Assembly: GCA_020849655.1 (NCBI GenBank)
Contig: JADLFU010000011.1
Location: 62,001-126,000 of the forward strand
DNA from: Polyangiaceae bacterium
GTDB lineage: Bacteria; Myxococcota_A; Polyangia; Polyangiales; Polyangiaceae
Direction: 5' to 3'
DNA length: 64,000 nt
The position numbers and the translations under genes were made by a program. Shown here piece after piece: positions 36,018-44,965 of this stretch. The notes below the pieces were generated by a model that was given only the letters and a program-made list of their open reading frames with translations, ran no database searches and was not told where the DNA came from. The stretch's first letter is position 1; every line of letters starts with the position of its first letter.

Positions 36018-38024
36018 ATGCGCTTTCGTCTCGCGTCTCTGCTCGCCGTCCCCTCCCTGTTCGCCGCGATCGCCGTGGGCCTGCCCGCGTGCGGCGGCTC
36101 CGACGACGAGGCGCCCGCGTCCGTGTGCCATGGTGTCAAGCGCGCGGACGGCAAGTGCTACGCGAAGTGTGATCCCACCTCGTGCGCGGACGGCGCCGAG
36201 TGCGTGACCACCGACATCGCGCGAGAGGGCGAGTGCATGACGACCTGCACGAAGTCGTCCGAGTGCCTCGTCGGCGCCGAGTGCTCCCTGCAGACGAGGC
36301 AGGACTCGGGCGAGACCGGCATGTTCTGCACGCCGCGCGTCTACGTGAGCGACGACGCGGGCCAGCCCAAGCCCGCGGGCGCGCCCGGAGACGCCTGCGC
36401 CAAGGGCGCGGATTGTGACGACGGTCACGGCATCCGCTGCGTGGACGGCGCGTGCGCCGCCGTCGCGCCCTGCGGCGGCCTGAAGGACTGCGCGGCGGGC
36501 GCGGGCACCGCGTGCGTCAACCGCGACGGGTTCACCGGGTGCTTCCCCGCGAAGGAGCACGGCAAGGGTCAGTACGGCAGCGTCTGCCCGAACGGCGCGG
36601 CCGAGTGCGACGCGGGCGCGGGCTTCGTGTGCGTCGGCGCGGCGGGCGACATCGACGCGTACTGCGCCAAGGCCGGCAAGGACGTGTGCAAGACCGACGC
36701 GGACTGCTCGCCCGGGTTCTGGTGCGGCGAGACGACGCCCGTCGACGACAAGAACAACAAGCTGTGGGACCAGACGGTCGCGATCTGCCTGCGCCGGAGC
36801 TTCTGCGCGCCGTGCGCGACCGATCTCGACTGCAGCCAGCAGACGGGCGCGGTCTGCGTGCCGGACGCGGGGGGCGAGAAGTTCTGCTCGCTGCCGTGCG
36901 ACCCCACGAAGCCCTCGTGCCGCCGCGGCGCCGAGTGCGTGGACACCGGCGGAGGGGCGTTCGCGTGCCGTCCGTTCGCGGGCTCGTGCCACCCGAAGGC
37001 CGCGGCGACGGGCTGCGACGCGTGCCGCATCGACAAGGACTGCGGCCCCGGCGCGGTGTGCCGAGGCTCGAAGGAGGGGTTCCAGCCCACCGTCACGACC
37101 TGCGCCGTCCCGTGCGGGCCGAAGGACGCGAACGGCAAGGCGTCGTGCCCCGCCGCGCCGAACGGCTTCGAGATGGTGTGCCTCGACGAGAACACGTACG
37201 ACTCGGGGTTCTTCTCCGGCCCGTACTCGGCGGCGGACGGCAACGCGCTCCACGGGCTCTGCTACCCGCCGTTCACCGTGAAGAACACCGCAGAGTTCCC
37301 CGACAAGGTGCCGCCGCGCGACGTGTGCGGCAACGCCATCCGGGAGGGCAAGGAGGAGTGCGACGACTCGAACGGCTCGCTCGGTGACGGCTGCGACACC
37401 GAGTGTCGGGTCATCGACGAGTGCAGGTTCCGGGTCGAGGAGCCGAACGGCGACGACGCCCGCAAGATCGTGGGCTCGAACGGCCCGATCGACCACGTCC
37501 CGCCGGAGTGCGACACGTTCCTCCTCGAGGGCGCGATCGACGCGCCGGGCGACCTCGACGCCGTGGACTTCGACATCGACGGCGGGCAGTACGACGTGGT
37601 CACGGTGTTCACCGACGCCGTCGGCTCGTGCACGGCGGATCTCGTCGCCGAGGTGCGCACCGGCACCATCGACATGGCGAGGACCTGCAAGGATCTGCAC
37701 GGCCCGATGGAGTGCAGCCCGACGACCTCCGCGTGCGGCAGCTGCTCGAACGACGGCCAGTGCGGCGCGTGCGACGACGACGGCGGGCTCGGCCTCTGCC
37801 CGCGGTTCATGGTGACGCACTCGGCCGGACCCGCGCAGAAGGGCAACAAGATCGTGCTGCAGACGACGAAGTACTCCGGCCCCGAGCAGCGCCTGCGCGT
37901 GTACGCGAAGAGCCCGAGCGCGACCGTGTCGAAGTACGTCGTCGTCGTCGAGCGCCTGCAGTCCCAGTCCGCGTACGGCCTCAAGTTCGGCACGAAGAAC
38001 GAGCTCACGCTGAGCTGTTTTTGA
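36018..38024 (+). CDS. Large Cys-rich lipoprotein (myxococcal disulfide-repeat type)
   Basis: A 668-residue lipoprotein with lipobox VGLPACGG. It has more than fifty cysteines in EGF-like or dickkopf-like modules (CDPTSCADGAEC, CTKSSECLVGAEC, CKTDADCSPGFWC, CRIDKDCGPGAVC), then a CGNAIREGKEECDDSN...GDGCDTEC element of the DUF4215 type. The last ~200 residues are a beta-rich domain (AVDFDIDGGQYDVVTVFTD). It is likely a cell-surface adhesion or structural protein that depends on disulfide formation; the divergent TlpA-like lipoprotein may serve it. Start ATG 36018. The methylase downstream starts inside its stop codon. Confidence 0.8.
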   Translation: MRFRLASLLAVPSLFAAIAVGLPACGGSDDEAPASVCHGVKRADGKCYAKCDPTSCADGAECVTTDIAREGECMTTCTKSSECLVGAECSLQTRQDSGETGMFCTPRVYVSDDAGQPKPAGAPGDACAKGADCDDGHGIRCVDGACAAVAPCGGLKDCAAGAGTACVNRDGFTGCFPAKEHGKGQYGSVCPNGAAECDAGAGFVCVGAAGDIDAYCAKAGKDVCKTDADCSPGFWCGETTPVDDKNNKLWDQTVAICLRRSFCAPCATDLDCSQQTGAVCVPDAGGEKFCSLPCDPTKPSCRRGAECVDTGGGAFACRPFAGSCHPKAAATGCDACRIDKDCGPGAVCRGSKEGFQPTVTTCAVPCGPKDANGKASCPAAPNGFEMVCLDENTYDSGFFSGPYSAADGNALHGLCYPPFTVKNTAEFPDKVPPRDVCGNAIREGKEECDDSNGSLGDGCDTECRVIDECRFRVEEPNGDDARKIVGSNGPIDHVPPECDTFLLEGAIDAPGDLDAVDFDIDGGQYDVVTVFTDAVGSCTADLVAEVRTGTIDMARTCKDLHGPMECSPTTSACGSCSNDGQCGACDDDGGLGLCPRFMVTHSAGPAQKGNKIVLQTTKYSGPEQRLRVYAKSPSATVSKYVVVVERLQSQSAYGLKFGTKNELTLSCF

Positions 38025-39196
38025 GCCACGATCCCGCGCCCGGAGTCACGTTCTTCGCGACGGCCGCGAAGGGCACGGAGGGCGCGCTCCGCGACGAGCT
38101 GCGCGAGCTCGGCCTGCGCGGCGTCAAGGCCGACCGGGGCGGCGTCGCGTTCACAGGCGGCTGGCGCGACGGGTGGCGGGCGTGCCTCGGCTCGCGGGTC
38201 GCGATGCGCGTGCTCGCCGAGGTCGGGAGCTACCCCGCGACGGACGCGGCGTCGCTGTACGAGGGCGCGCGCGGCGTCGAGTGGGAGCGCCACGTCTCGT
38301 CGAGGACCACGATCGCCGTCTCGGTGGTCGGCACGACGCCCGCGCTCGTGCACACGGGGTTCAGCGCGCAGCGCGTGAAGGACGCCATCGTCGACCGCGT
38401 GCGTGACCGCGAGGGCGCGAGGCCGAGCGTGGACGGCGACGATCCCGACGTCCGGGTCTTCGCGCGGCTGAAGGGCGGCGGGGCCACCGTGTACCTGGAT
38501 CTCGCCGGCGCGCCGCTGTTCCAGCGAGGCTGGCGCGCGGCGAGCGCCGAGGCGCCGCTGAAGGAGACCCTCGCCGCCGCCGTGCTGCGCCTCTCGGGCT
38601 GGACGATCGACCAGCCGCTCTTCGATCCGATGTGCGGGTCCGGCACGATCTTGATCGAGGCCGCGCTCGCGTCGCGGCGGATCGCGCCGGGGCTCTTCCG
38701 CGCGAGGTTCGGGTTCGAGCGCTGGGCGAGCCACGGCCCGGAGGACGCGCGCGAGGTGGCGGCGCTCCGCGCGGCGCTCGACGCCGAGATCACGGCCGAC
38801 GCGCCGCCCATCGCGGGGTGTGACGCGGACGCGTCCGCGGTCGCCGCGGCCGAGGAGAACGCCCGCCGAGCCCGCGTGAAGGTGGCGCTCTCGGCGCGCC
38901 CGCTCTCCCTGGCCCGCGCGCCGACGACGCAGGGGCACGTCGTGACGAACCCGCCCTACGGAAAGCGCCTCTCGCGAGGCGCGGGCCTCGGCGACGACCT
39001 CGGCGACGCGATGCGCAGGCACGGCGGCCACGCGTTCGGCGTGCTCACCGCCGACGACGCGACGCTGCAGGGCACCGGGCGCGCGTGGGATCGCGCGTTC
39101 GAATTGTTCAACGGAGATCTGCGCTGCCGCCTCGCGCTGTTCGGGCCCGTCGGAGGCCCGGGGGGCGGGCCTCGGCCGCGCCGCATCGTGCGCTGA
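38021..39196 (+). CDS. THUMP-domain class I RNA methyltransferase (RlmL N-terminal half type)
   Basis: A 391-residue enzyme. The N-terminal ~165 residues are ferredoxin-like plus THUMP (FFATAAKGTEGALRDELRELG, AQRVKDAIVDRVR). The methylase domain has SAM motif I in FDPMCGSGTILIEAA and motif IV NPPYGKRL, as in RlmL (23S rRNA G2445 N2-methyltransferase) and related m2G enzymes. It lacks the second RlmK-like domain of E. coli RlmL. The start is TTG 38021, forming a TTGA overlap with the Cys-rich lipoprotein; no closer start precedes the conserved segment. Confidence 0.88.
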   Translation: MSHDPAPGVTFFATAAKGTEGALRDELRELGLRGVKADRGGVAFTGGWRDGWRACLGSRVAMRVLAEVGSYPATDAASLYEGARGVEWERHVSSRTTIAVSVVGTTPALVHTGFSAQRVKDAIVDRVRDREGARPSVDGDDPDVRVFARLKGGGATVYLDLAGAPLFQRGWRAASAEAPLKETLAAAVLRLSGWTIDQPLFDPMCGSGTILIEAALASRRIAPGLFRARFGFERWASHGPEDAREVAALRAALDAEITADAPPIAGCDADASAVAAAEENARRARVKVALSARPLSLARAPTTQGHVVTNPPYGKRLSRGAGLGDDLGDAMRRHGGHAFGVLTADDATLQGTGRAWDRAFELFNGDLRCRLALFGPVGGPGGGPRPRRIVR

Positions 39197-39224
39197 CCCG
39201 CCCGCTCGCGGCGACGGCGACGCC

Positions 39225-40379
39225 ATGGTACCGGGCCGCGCCTTGTCGCTCGAGCCCCTCCTCGCGTCCCGTCGGGTCATCCTGTGCGTCGGCTCGGGCG
39301 GCGTCGGCAAGACCACGACGGCGGCCGCGCTCGGGCTCGCCGCGGCGGCGCGGGGCAAGCGCGTGCTCTGCCTCACGATCGATCCCGCGAAGCGCCTCGC
39401 GAACAGCCTCGGCCTGGCGGCGATGACGAGCGAGGCGCAGGTGGTCGACAACGCGCGCTTCACCGAGGCGGGCCTCACGGTCGAGGGATCGCTCACGGTG
39501 ATGATGCTCGACACGAAGCGCACCTTCGACGAGCTCGTCCACCGCTACGCGTCGACGCCCGCGGCGCGCGACCGCATCCTCGGCAACAAGCTCTACCAGT
39601 ACGTCTCGACGTCGCTCGCGGGCACCCACGAGTACATGGCGATGGAGAAGCTCCACGCGGTGAAGCTCGAGGGCCGGTACGATCTCATCCTCCTCGACAC
39701 GCCGCCGACGGCGAACGCGCTCGATTTTCTCGACGCGCCCGAGCGGCTCGTCTCCGCGCTCGACAGCGCCGCGATGCGCTGGTTCATCGAGGTGTTCCAG
39801 GAGTCGGGCAGCGTCTCCTTCAACCTCCTCGCGAAGACGGCGGCCGTCGTGCTGAAGGGCATCGGCAAGCTGACGGGCGGCGGGTTCCTCCAGCAGGTCG
39901 CGGAGTTCGTCACGCAGCTGAACGATCTGTTCGGCGGGTTCAAGGAGCGCGCGGCCGAGGTCGCCCGGTCGCTCCGCGCGCCGGACGTCGCGTTCGTGCT
40001 CGTGACGAGCCCGTCGCCGATGGCCATCCAGGAGGTGCTCTTCTTCGCCGAGCGCCTGCGCGAGCAGGGGATGCCCCAGGACGCCGTCGTCGTGAACCGC
40101 GTGAACCAGCCCCCGCCGTGCGAGCCGGACGAGGCCGCGGCGCGCGAGGAGCTCACGCGGCTCGGGCTCGCGCTCGACGACGACGCGCCCGAGCGCCTCG
40201 TGCGCGCCGCGGGCGACGAGGGCCGCCTGGCGAGCCTCGATCGCCGCAACCTCGGCGCGCTCGCGACCGGGCTCGGCGCGCTCCCCGCGCGGCCGCTCCG
40301 CGTCGACGTGCCTGCGCTGCCCTACGACGTGCACGACGTCCGCTCGCTCGCCGAGGTCGCGCGCTACCTCGCGCCCTGA
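39225..40379 (+). CDS. ArsA/Get3-like ATPase
   Basis: A 384-residue ATPase. VILCVGSGGVGKTTTAAALG is the deviant Walker A of the ArsA/MinD group (second lysine position differs), TIDPAKRLANSLG is the Switch I-like ArsA motif and DLILLDTPPTANALDFLDAPERL is Walker B plus Switch II. The C-terminal part has DVAFVLVTSPSPMAIQEVLFF and VVNRV as in ArsA. Only one ATPase copy is present, and the metal-binding cysteines of arsenite pumps are not evident, so a Get3-like or myxobacterial membrane-protein role is more likely than arsenic export. No arsB is near. Confidence 0.85.
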   Translation: MVPGRALSLEPLLASRRVILCVGSGGVGKTTTAAALGLAAAARGKRVLCLTIDPAKRLANSLGLAAMTSEAQVVDNARFTEAGLTVEGSLTVMMLDTKRTFDELVHRYASTPAARDRILGNKLYQYVSTSLAGTHEYMAMEKLHAVKLEGRYDLILLDTPPTANALDFLDAPERLVSALDSAAMRWFIEVFQESGSVSFNLLAKTAAVVLKGIGKLTGGGFLQQVAEFVTQLNDLFGGFKERAAEVARSLRAPDVAFVLVTSPSPMAIQEVLFFAERLREQGMPQDAVVVNRVNQPPPCEPDEAAAREELTRLGLALDDDAPERLVRAAGDEGRLASLDRRNLGALATGLGALPARPLRVDVPALPYDVHDVRSLAEVARYLAP

Positions 40380-40380
40380 A

Positions 40381-41247
40381 TCACGGCTCGGCGCCGTGGA
40401 CGCGGAGCTCCCCCGTCCGGCGGGTCGAGTAGCCGAGGCCATCGCCGAGCGCGCGCCTCAACGCCCCGCGCTGGGCCGCCTCCGCGAGCGCGATGAACGC
40501 GGCGGACGACACGTCGACGGCGCGCGCGACGAGGCCGTACGACTCGGCCGCGAGCGGCAAGAACCCGAGGCCCGCGCGCGAGCCCCACGCCCGCGTCGCG
40601 AGCCCCACCTCCGCCTCCCCCCGGCAGACCGCGAGCGCGACGTCGCGGTGCGAGGCGAACACGCGGGCCCTGGCGAGCGCGCGCTCCGGCTCGATGCCCG
40701 CGCGCGCGAGCGCGGCGTCGAGGTGCGCGCGCACCCCCGCCGTCCTCGGCCTCACGGCCAGCCTGCGCCCCGCGACGGCGCTCACCGTTCGTACCCGCGC
40801 GCCCCGCGGGAACACCAGCCCCACCTCTCGCTCCACGAGGTGCAGCCGCGCGACCGCCACGCCGGCGAGCTCGGCCGGTCTGCCGTCGCCGTGGCACCCC
40901 GCGACGAGCACCGCGCGCTGCCCGAGCAGCGCCGTCGCGCCCGCGTGGTCGGTGGGAACGAGCCCGAGCCGCGCGTCCGCGCGAGACGCCACCTCCGAGA
41001 GCAGCAGCTCGAGGCCGAGATCGCCGTTGGCGGCCACGAGCGGCGGCGCGTCGTCCACGGGGCGCGCGGCTCCCGCCACGTCGGCGCGCTCGGCCGCACC
41101 GCCGCGCACGTAGGCGCGGATCTCCGCGTCGTCGAACCTCCACTCGTCGCCGACGCGGTGCGCGGGCAGGCCGCGCTTCATCAGGCGGTAGACGTGCTTC
41201 GGGTGGACCTTCAGCAGGGCCGCGACCTCTCTCGTCGTCAACAGCAT
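40381..41247 (-). CDS. Helix-turn-helix regulator with substrate-binding (PBP-like) sensor domain
   Basis: A 288-residue regulator. Residues ~1-45 are an excisionase/MerR-like HTH: LLTTREVAALLKVHPKHVYRLMK then GLPAHRVGDEWRFDDAEIRAY. Residues ~70-288 resemble the PBP-like domain (PF12727 type) of molybdate/tungstate-type regulators, with a type-II binding-protein pattern ARLHLVEREVGLVFP, GRRLAVRPRTAGVRAHLD, EAEVGLATRAWG and LGFLPLAAESYGLV. Its ligand may be an oxyanion or a small metabolite (inference). It is divergent from an operon whose first product is itself a PBP-like secreted protein, so it probably senses the same ligand. ATG 41247 is used; ATG 41259 is possible. Confidence 0.78.
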   Translation of the reverse strand: MLLTTREVAALLKVHPKHVYRLMKRGLPAHRVGDEWRFDDAEIRAYVRGGAAERADVAGAARPVDDAPPLVAANGDLGLELLLSEVASRADARLGLVPTDHAGATALLGQRAVLVAGCHGDGRPAELAGVAVARLHLVEREVGLVFPRGARVRTVSAVAGRRLAVRPRTAGVRAHLDAALARAGIEPERALARARVFASHRDVALAVCRGEAEVGLATRAWGSRAGLGFLPLAAESYGLVARAVDVSSAAFIALAEAAQRGALRRALGDGLGYSTRRTGELRVHGAEP

Positions 41248-41283
41248 GGGCGCCCGCATCGTGCACGAGGTCTCGCCTGATTT

Positions 41284-41336
41284 GTGTCATCGGCGCGTCA
41301 CCATGGGTCATATGCACCTTGATGTTCCCTAATGTT
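41284..41336. promoter_or_regulatory. Candidate operator: helically phased GTCA repeats and paired ATGTT
   Basis: GTCA begins at 41286, 41297 and 41307, spacing 11 and 10 bases, so three half-sites would lie on one face of the helix. ATGTT at 41322 and 41332 is again spaced 10. The region is the most AT-rich in the area and lies between the HTH/PBP regulator and its divergent operon. TTGATG (41319-41324) might be a -35 box, but no strong -10 is seen. Confidence 0.45.
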
Positions 41337-41384
41337 ACTTGTACACGCGTCACATCGGCGTGAGTCGCGCCGAGGTCCCACATC

Positions 41385-41390
41385 AGGAGG
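41385..41390 (+). promoter_or_regulatory. Strong Shine-Dalgarno site AGGAGG
   Basis: AGGAGG lies six bases before ATG 41397. It fixes the start of the PBP-like gene and is the best ribosome-binding site in this part of the window. Confidence 0.75.
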
Positions 41391-41396
41391 AGACTC

Positions 41397-42605
41397 ATGA
41401 TCCCTGTTCGTCCCCGTATCGGCGCCTGGCTCGGGGCGCTCTCTTGGCTCTCTGCGGCCACCGCGGCCGAGGCGGCGCCGCCCTGCAGCTCGCTGCCGAA
41501 CCCCGTTTACCTGCAGGTGGGCGACACCCAGGAGCCCCTGATGAAGGCGCTCGGTCAGAAGCTCCGCGCGTCCGCGGTCCAGCCCATCACGCTCATCTAC
41601 AAGACGAGCGGCTCGTGCACGAACATCGAGGCGATGTACTCGGGCGTGAAGCTCACGACGAACCCGAGCTACGTGCCCTCCGCCGCCGAGGATCCCGCGT
41701 GGGATCCCTCGAAGCCGGCGCCGCAGTGCGAGATCGATCCGGGCGGCGTGACGCTCGACGTGACGAACTCGAACGTCTTCGTGAGCGCCTGCACCGAGGT
41801 CGCGCCCCCCGCGGGCGTGGCGGAGTTCATCGGGCCGGTGCAGCCGTACGTGTTCATCGTCCCGAAGGGCAGCTCGCAGCAGGCCATCACGGCCGAGCAG
41901 GGCTACTTCGTGTTCGGGTTCGGGCAGGCGGGCGGGGCCGAGCCCTGGACGGACGAGGCGTTCGTGTTCTCACGCACGACGACGAAGAGCACGCTCCTCG
42001 CGATCGCCGCGGCGATCCGGGTGCCGCCGTCGAAGTGCAAGGGCAAGCCGTTCGACAAGTCGTCCGAGGTGATGAGCGCGGTCGCCACCTCGACCAGCCC
42101 CGAGAAGACCATCGGCCTGATGGGGGCGGAGATCTACGACGCGAACCGCGACAAGGTCTCGTCGCTCGCGTACCAAGCGTACCAGCAGACGCGCGCCTAC
42201 TTCGCCGACTCGACCTCGTCGTCGCGCGACAAGCGCAACGTGCGCGACGGGCACTACACGATCTGGTCGCCCACGGTGTACCTCGCGCGGGTCGACGCCG
42301 CGGGGCAGGTCACGAACCCGCGGGCCGCGTATGTGCTGAAGCTCATCCTCTCCGAGGCGGCGACGCCGGCGCCCGACTTCGACCCGCTCGCGGTCGTGGT
42401 GGGGCGCGGCCTCGTCCCGGAGTGCGCGATGAAGGTGCAGCGCGCCGAGGAGGGCGGAGACCTCTCTCCCTACGCGCCCGCGGCGCCCTGCGGGTGCGCG
42501 TTCGAGGCGCACGTCGGCAGCCCGTCCGCGGCCTGCGTTGCGTGCGTTGACGACGCGGCGTGCGGCGCCGGCAAGTGCCGCTTCGGCTTCTGCGAGGAGA
42601 GGTGA
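41397..42605 (+). CDS. Secreted solute-binding-like (PstS-fold) protein, first gene of the envelope operon
   Basis: A 402-residue protein with a Sec signal peptide (LSWLSAATAAEAAP). VYLQVGDTQEPLMKALGQKL and TLIYKTSGSCTNIEAM look like the first strand and the TSGS ligand loop of a phosphate/molybdate-type binding protein; VQPYVFIVPKGSS and TIGLMGAEIYD match later hinge regions. The C-terminal ~40 residues add a small Cys-rich tail (CVACVDDAACGAGKCRFGFC). No ABC permease or ATPase gene is nearby, so it is not an ordinary uptake protein. The strong RBS and signal fix the start. Confidence 0.72.
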   Translation: MIPVRPRIGAWLGALSWLSAATAAEAAPPCSSLPNPVYLQVGDTQEPLMKALGQKLRASAVQPITLIYKTSGSCTNIEAMYSGVKLTTNPSYVPSAAEDPAWDPSKPAPQCEIDPGGVTLDVTNSNVFVSACTEVAPPAGVAEFIGPVQPYVFIVPKGSSQQAITAEQGYFVFGFGQAGGAEPWTDEAFVFSRTTTKSTLLAIAAAIRVPPSKCKGKPFDKSSEVMSAVATSTSPEKTIGLMGAEIYDANRDKVSSLAYQAYQQTRAYFADSTSSSRDKRNVRDGHYTIWSPTVYLARVDAAGQVTNPRAAYVLKLILSEAATPAPDFDPLAVVVGRGLVPECAMKVQRAEEGGDLSPYAPAAPCGCAFEAHVGSPSAACVACVDDAACGAGKCRFGFCEER

Positions 42606-42610
42606 TCCAC

Positions 42611-42874
42611 ATGAACATCCTCAAGGTCTGGGCTGCTTCTTCGCTGCTCCTCGCGCTCGGCGCGTGCGGGGGGGACGACGCCCCGAGCGACGCGACGGGC
42701 GCGGCGGGCGCAGGCAACGGCGCGGGCGGCGCGGGCGGGCAGGCCGCGCCGTGCTCCACGGCGCCGAAGACCCACGTCGAGCTGATCAACGCGTGCACCG
42801 ACGCGCAGGCGATCGAGGTGCACCCGGTGCTGCCGTTGCTGCAGCCCGACGGCTCGCTGCCGCCGCTCCCCTGA
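42611..42874 (+). CDS. Small lipoprotein with Gly/Ala linker
   Basis: An 87-residue product. MNILKVWAASSLLLALGACGG gives the signal and lipobox; a short Gly/Ala/Asn linker leads to ~50 residues (TAPKTHVELINACTDAQAI) without a recognised fold and with two cysteines. ATG 42611 is used; a GTG at 42602 would overlap the PBP-like stop. It is the second gene in the divergent operon and is probably an accessory or tether in the outer membrane. Confidence 0.65.
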   Translation: MNILKVWAASSLLLALGACGGDDAPSDATGAAGAGNGAGGAGGQAAPCSTAPKTHVELINACTDAQAIEVHPVLPLLQPDGSLPPLP

Positions 42875-42875
42875 C

Positions 42876-44117
42876 GTGGCGCCGCGCCTCCTCCCGCGGG
42901 CGGTCGCGGTCGGCGCGCTCCTCGCGTGCGGCGTGGCGCGCGCGGACGTGGCGCCGGCCGACGTCACGCTGTCCGGGTACGTGCAGGCCGACTGTGTCGT
43001 CCACCGGCAGTCGTCGGTCGATGAGATCGCGCCCGGCGGCGAGCCGCTGAACCACGACACGTTCTCCATCCCACGCTCGCGGCTCCGCGCGGCCTCGGGG
43101 CGCGGCTGGCTCCGCGGCGCGCTCGAGCTCGACGCGGCGACCGGCCGCGCCTCGACCGTGCGCGTGGCGGAGGCGAGCGTGTCGGCGCGGTGGACGCCGC
43201 CCGGGACGGAGGGCGTCGCGCTCGTCACGGCGTCGATGGGCCTCATCCGCATCCCCTTCGGGTTCGAGCTCGCCGAGCGCTCGACGAAGCGGCTGTTCCT
43301 CGAGCGGAGCCACGCGTCGCGGGCGCTCTTCCCGGGCGTCTACGATCTCGGCGCCTCGGTGTCGGGTGGGCACGCGTTCCTCCGGTACGCGGTCGCGGTG
43401 ATGAACGGCGAGCCCGCCTCGCGGAGCGGCGAGATCCCGGAGGATCCGAGCGCCGCGAAGGACGTGCTCGCGCGCGTCGGCGTCGACACCGAGGCTGGTC
43501 GCCGCGTGCGCGTGCGCGCGGGCGTGTCCGCTGTGATCGGGGCAGGGCTGCACAGAGGGACGCCCGCCTCGAAGGACGTGCTCGTGTGGCGCGACGGGAA
43601 CGAGGACGGCCTCGTGCAGCTCACCGAGATCCAGGCCGTCCCGGGCGCGCCGGCGACGCCGTCCCAGGCGTTCGAGAGGTTCGGGGTGGGGGCCGATCTG
43701 GGCGTGATCGCGCGGCTCCCCGTCGTCGGCGAGCTGTCGCTCTTCGGCGAGATCGTCCGCGCCGCCAACCTCGATCGCGGCGGCACCCCGGCCGATCCGG
43801 TGGCGAGCGGTCGGCTGCTGCGCGAGCGCGGCTACGCGGTGGGCCTCACGCAGGAGCTCACGCGCCACGCGATGATCGGGGTCCGCTACGATCGCTACGA
43901 TCCTGACGCGGACGCGGACGAGCAGCGTGGGCTCCGACGCGTCCCCCGCTCGCGCGCGCGCTCCACCCTCGCGTTCGCCGCGGCGCTGCGCCGGCCGCCG
44001 GGCAGGCTCGTGCTCGAGTACGACCGCAACCAGAACGCCCTCGGTCGTGAGGCGTCGGGCGCGCCCACGTCGATGGCGGACGACGCGCTCACGCTGCGCG
44101 CGGAGATCGTCTTCTGA
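42876..44117 (+). CDS. Porin-like outer-membrane beta-barrel
   Basis: A 413-residue protein. A signal peptide (GALLACGVARADVAP) is followed by strands with alternating patterns: VTLSGYVQADCVVHRQ, FSIPRSRLRAASGRGWLRG, ASMGLIRIPFGFELAERS (the IPFG loop seen in phosphate-selective porins O/P) and a C-terminal LTLRAEIVF ending in Phe. It should form a channel for small solutes. GTG 42876 is only two bases after the previous stop. Co-operonic with a PBP-like protein and a TonB receptor, it could let the shared ligand through the outer membrane. Confidence 0.75.
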   Translation: MAPRLLPRAVAVGALLACGVARADVAPADVTLSGYVQADCVVHRQSSVDEIAPGGEPLNHDTFSIPRSRLRAASGRGWLRGALELDAATGRASTVRVAEASVSARWTPPGTEGVALVTASMGLIRIPFGFELAERSTKRLFLERSHASRALFPGVYDLGASVSGGHAFLRYAVAVMNGEPASRSGEIPEDPSAAKDVLARVGVDTEAGRRVRVRAGVSAVIGAGLHRGTPASKDVLVWRDGNEDGLVQLTEIQAVPGAPATPSQAFERFGVGADLGVIARLPVVGELSLFGEIVRAANLDRGGTPADPVASGRLLRERGYAVGLTQELTRHAMIGVRYDRYDPDADADEQRGLRRVPRSRARSTLAFAAALRRPPGRLVLEYDRNQNALGREASGAPTSMADDALTLRAEIVF

Positions 44118-44965
44118 TGCGCGCCTGGTGTGCCTGGGCGCTCCTCGCGGCCTCGAGCGCGTGCGGCGGCGTCCCGCCCGACCGCGGGCTGGACGCGAGG
44201 CTGGGGGTCGCCGACGCCGCCTACGTCGAGGGCGCCATGCCGGAGTCGGCGGGCGGGCCCGCGGTCGAGTCGATCGATCTGCCGAAGAGCGACGTGTCGG
44301 CCGGCGACGCGGGGATCGTGCTCCGCGCCGCGCTGGGCTCCCGGGCGACCGCCGCGCTGGTCGGCCTCGAGGGGGACCTCGGGTACTGGATCGTCCCCGC
44401 GGGCCTCGCCGACGTCTCGGCGCCCACCTTCCCGACGATCGACGTGCGTCTCTCGCTCGCCTCGTCGATCCCGCCGGGGGCCGCGTCCCTCGTCCTCCGC
44501 GCGGTGGACGCGGAGGGGCGGCCAGGGCCGAGCACGAGCCGTGCCCTCCGCGTCTCTGCGCCCGCGGTCCCCTCTGGCGCGCTCGTCGTCTCGCTCCGGT
44601 GGGACTCGGACGCGGACCTCGATCTCCACGTGGTCGACGCGCTCGGCCGCGAGATCTGGAAGGGCGACATCGAGACGCCCGCGCCCGACGCGGCCTCGCT
44701 CGATCTCGACTCGAACGCCGGGTGCGTGGGCGACGGACGGAGGCGGGAGAGCGTCACGTGGGCCGCGCGGCCTCGCGCGGGGCGCTACGTCGTCAAGGTC
44801 GACACGTTCTCGCTGTGCGCCGCCGGCGCCGCGAGCTGGCGCGTCGAGGCGTGGCTGGACGGCGCGGTGGTAGCGCGCGCGACCGGCGTGAGCGGGCTCG
44901 TCGACACCACGTTCGTCCACGGGCGCGGCGCGGGCGTGCTCGCGCTCGAGATCGATGTCCCCTAG
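44117..44965 (+). CDS. Lipoprotein with a YfaP/DUF2135-type beta domain
   Basis: A 282-residue lipoprotein (LLAASSACGG lipobox). The C-terminal ~140 residues have VVSLRWDSDADLDLHVVDALGREIWKG, the DLDLHVVD pattern of YfaP/DUF2135 domains, also present in the VIT protein at 56340 of this window. The N-terminal ~120 residues are beta-rich without assignment. ATG 44117 overlaps the porin stop (TGATG), and the TonB receptor gene begins inside its own end, so it is tightly built into the operon. Confidence 0.72.
   Translation: MRAWCAWALLAASSACGGVPPDRGLDARLGVADAAYVEGAMPESAGGPAVESIDLPKSDVSAGDAGIVLRAALGSRATAALVGLEGDLGYWIVPAGLADVSAPTFPTIDVRLSLASSIPPGAASLVLRAVDAEGRPGPSTSRALRVSAPAVPSGALVVSLRWDSDADLDLHVVDALGREIWKGDIETPAPDAASLDLDSNAGCVGDGRRRESVTWAARPRAGRYVVKVDTFSLCAAGAASWRVEAWLDGAVVARATGVSGLVDTTFVHGRGAGVLALEIDVP

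Noticed and set aside
39225-40379. Arsenite efflux ATPase
   Set aside because: Single ATPase domain, no arsB/arsR neighbours and no obvious metal-site cysteines; kept as ArsA/Get3-like only.
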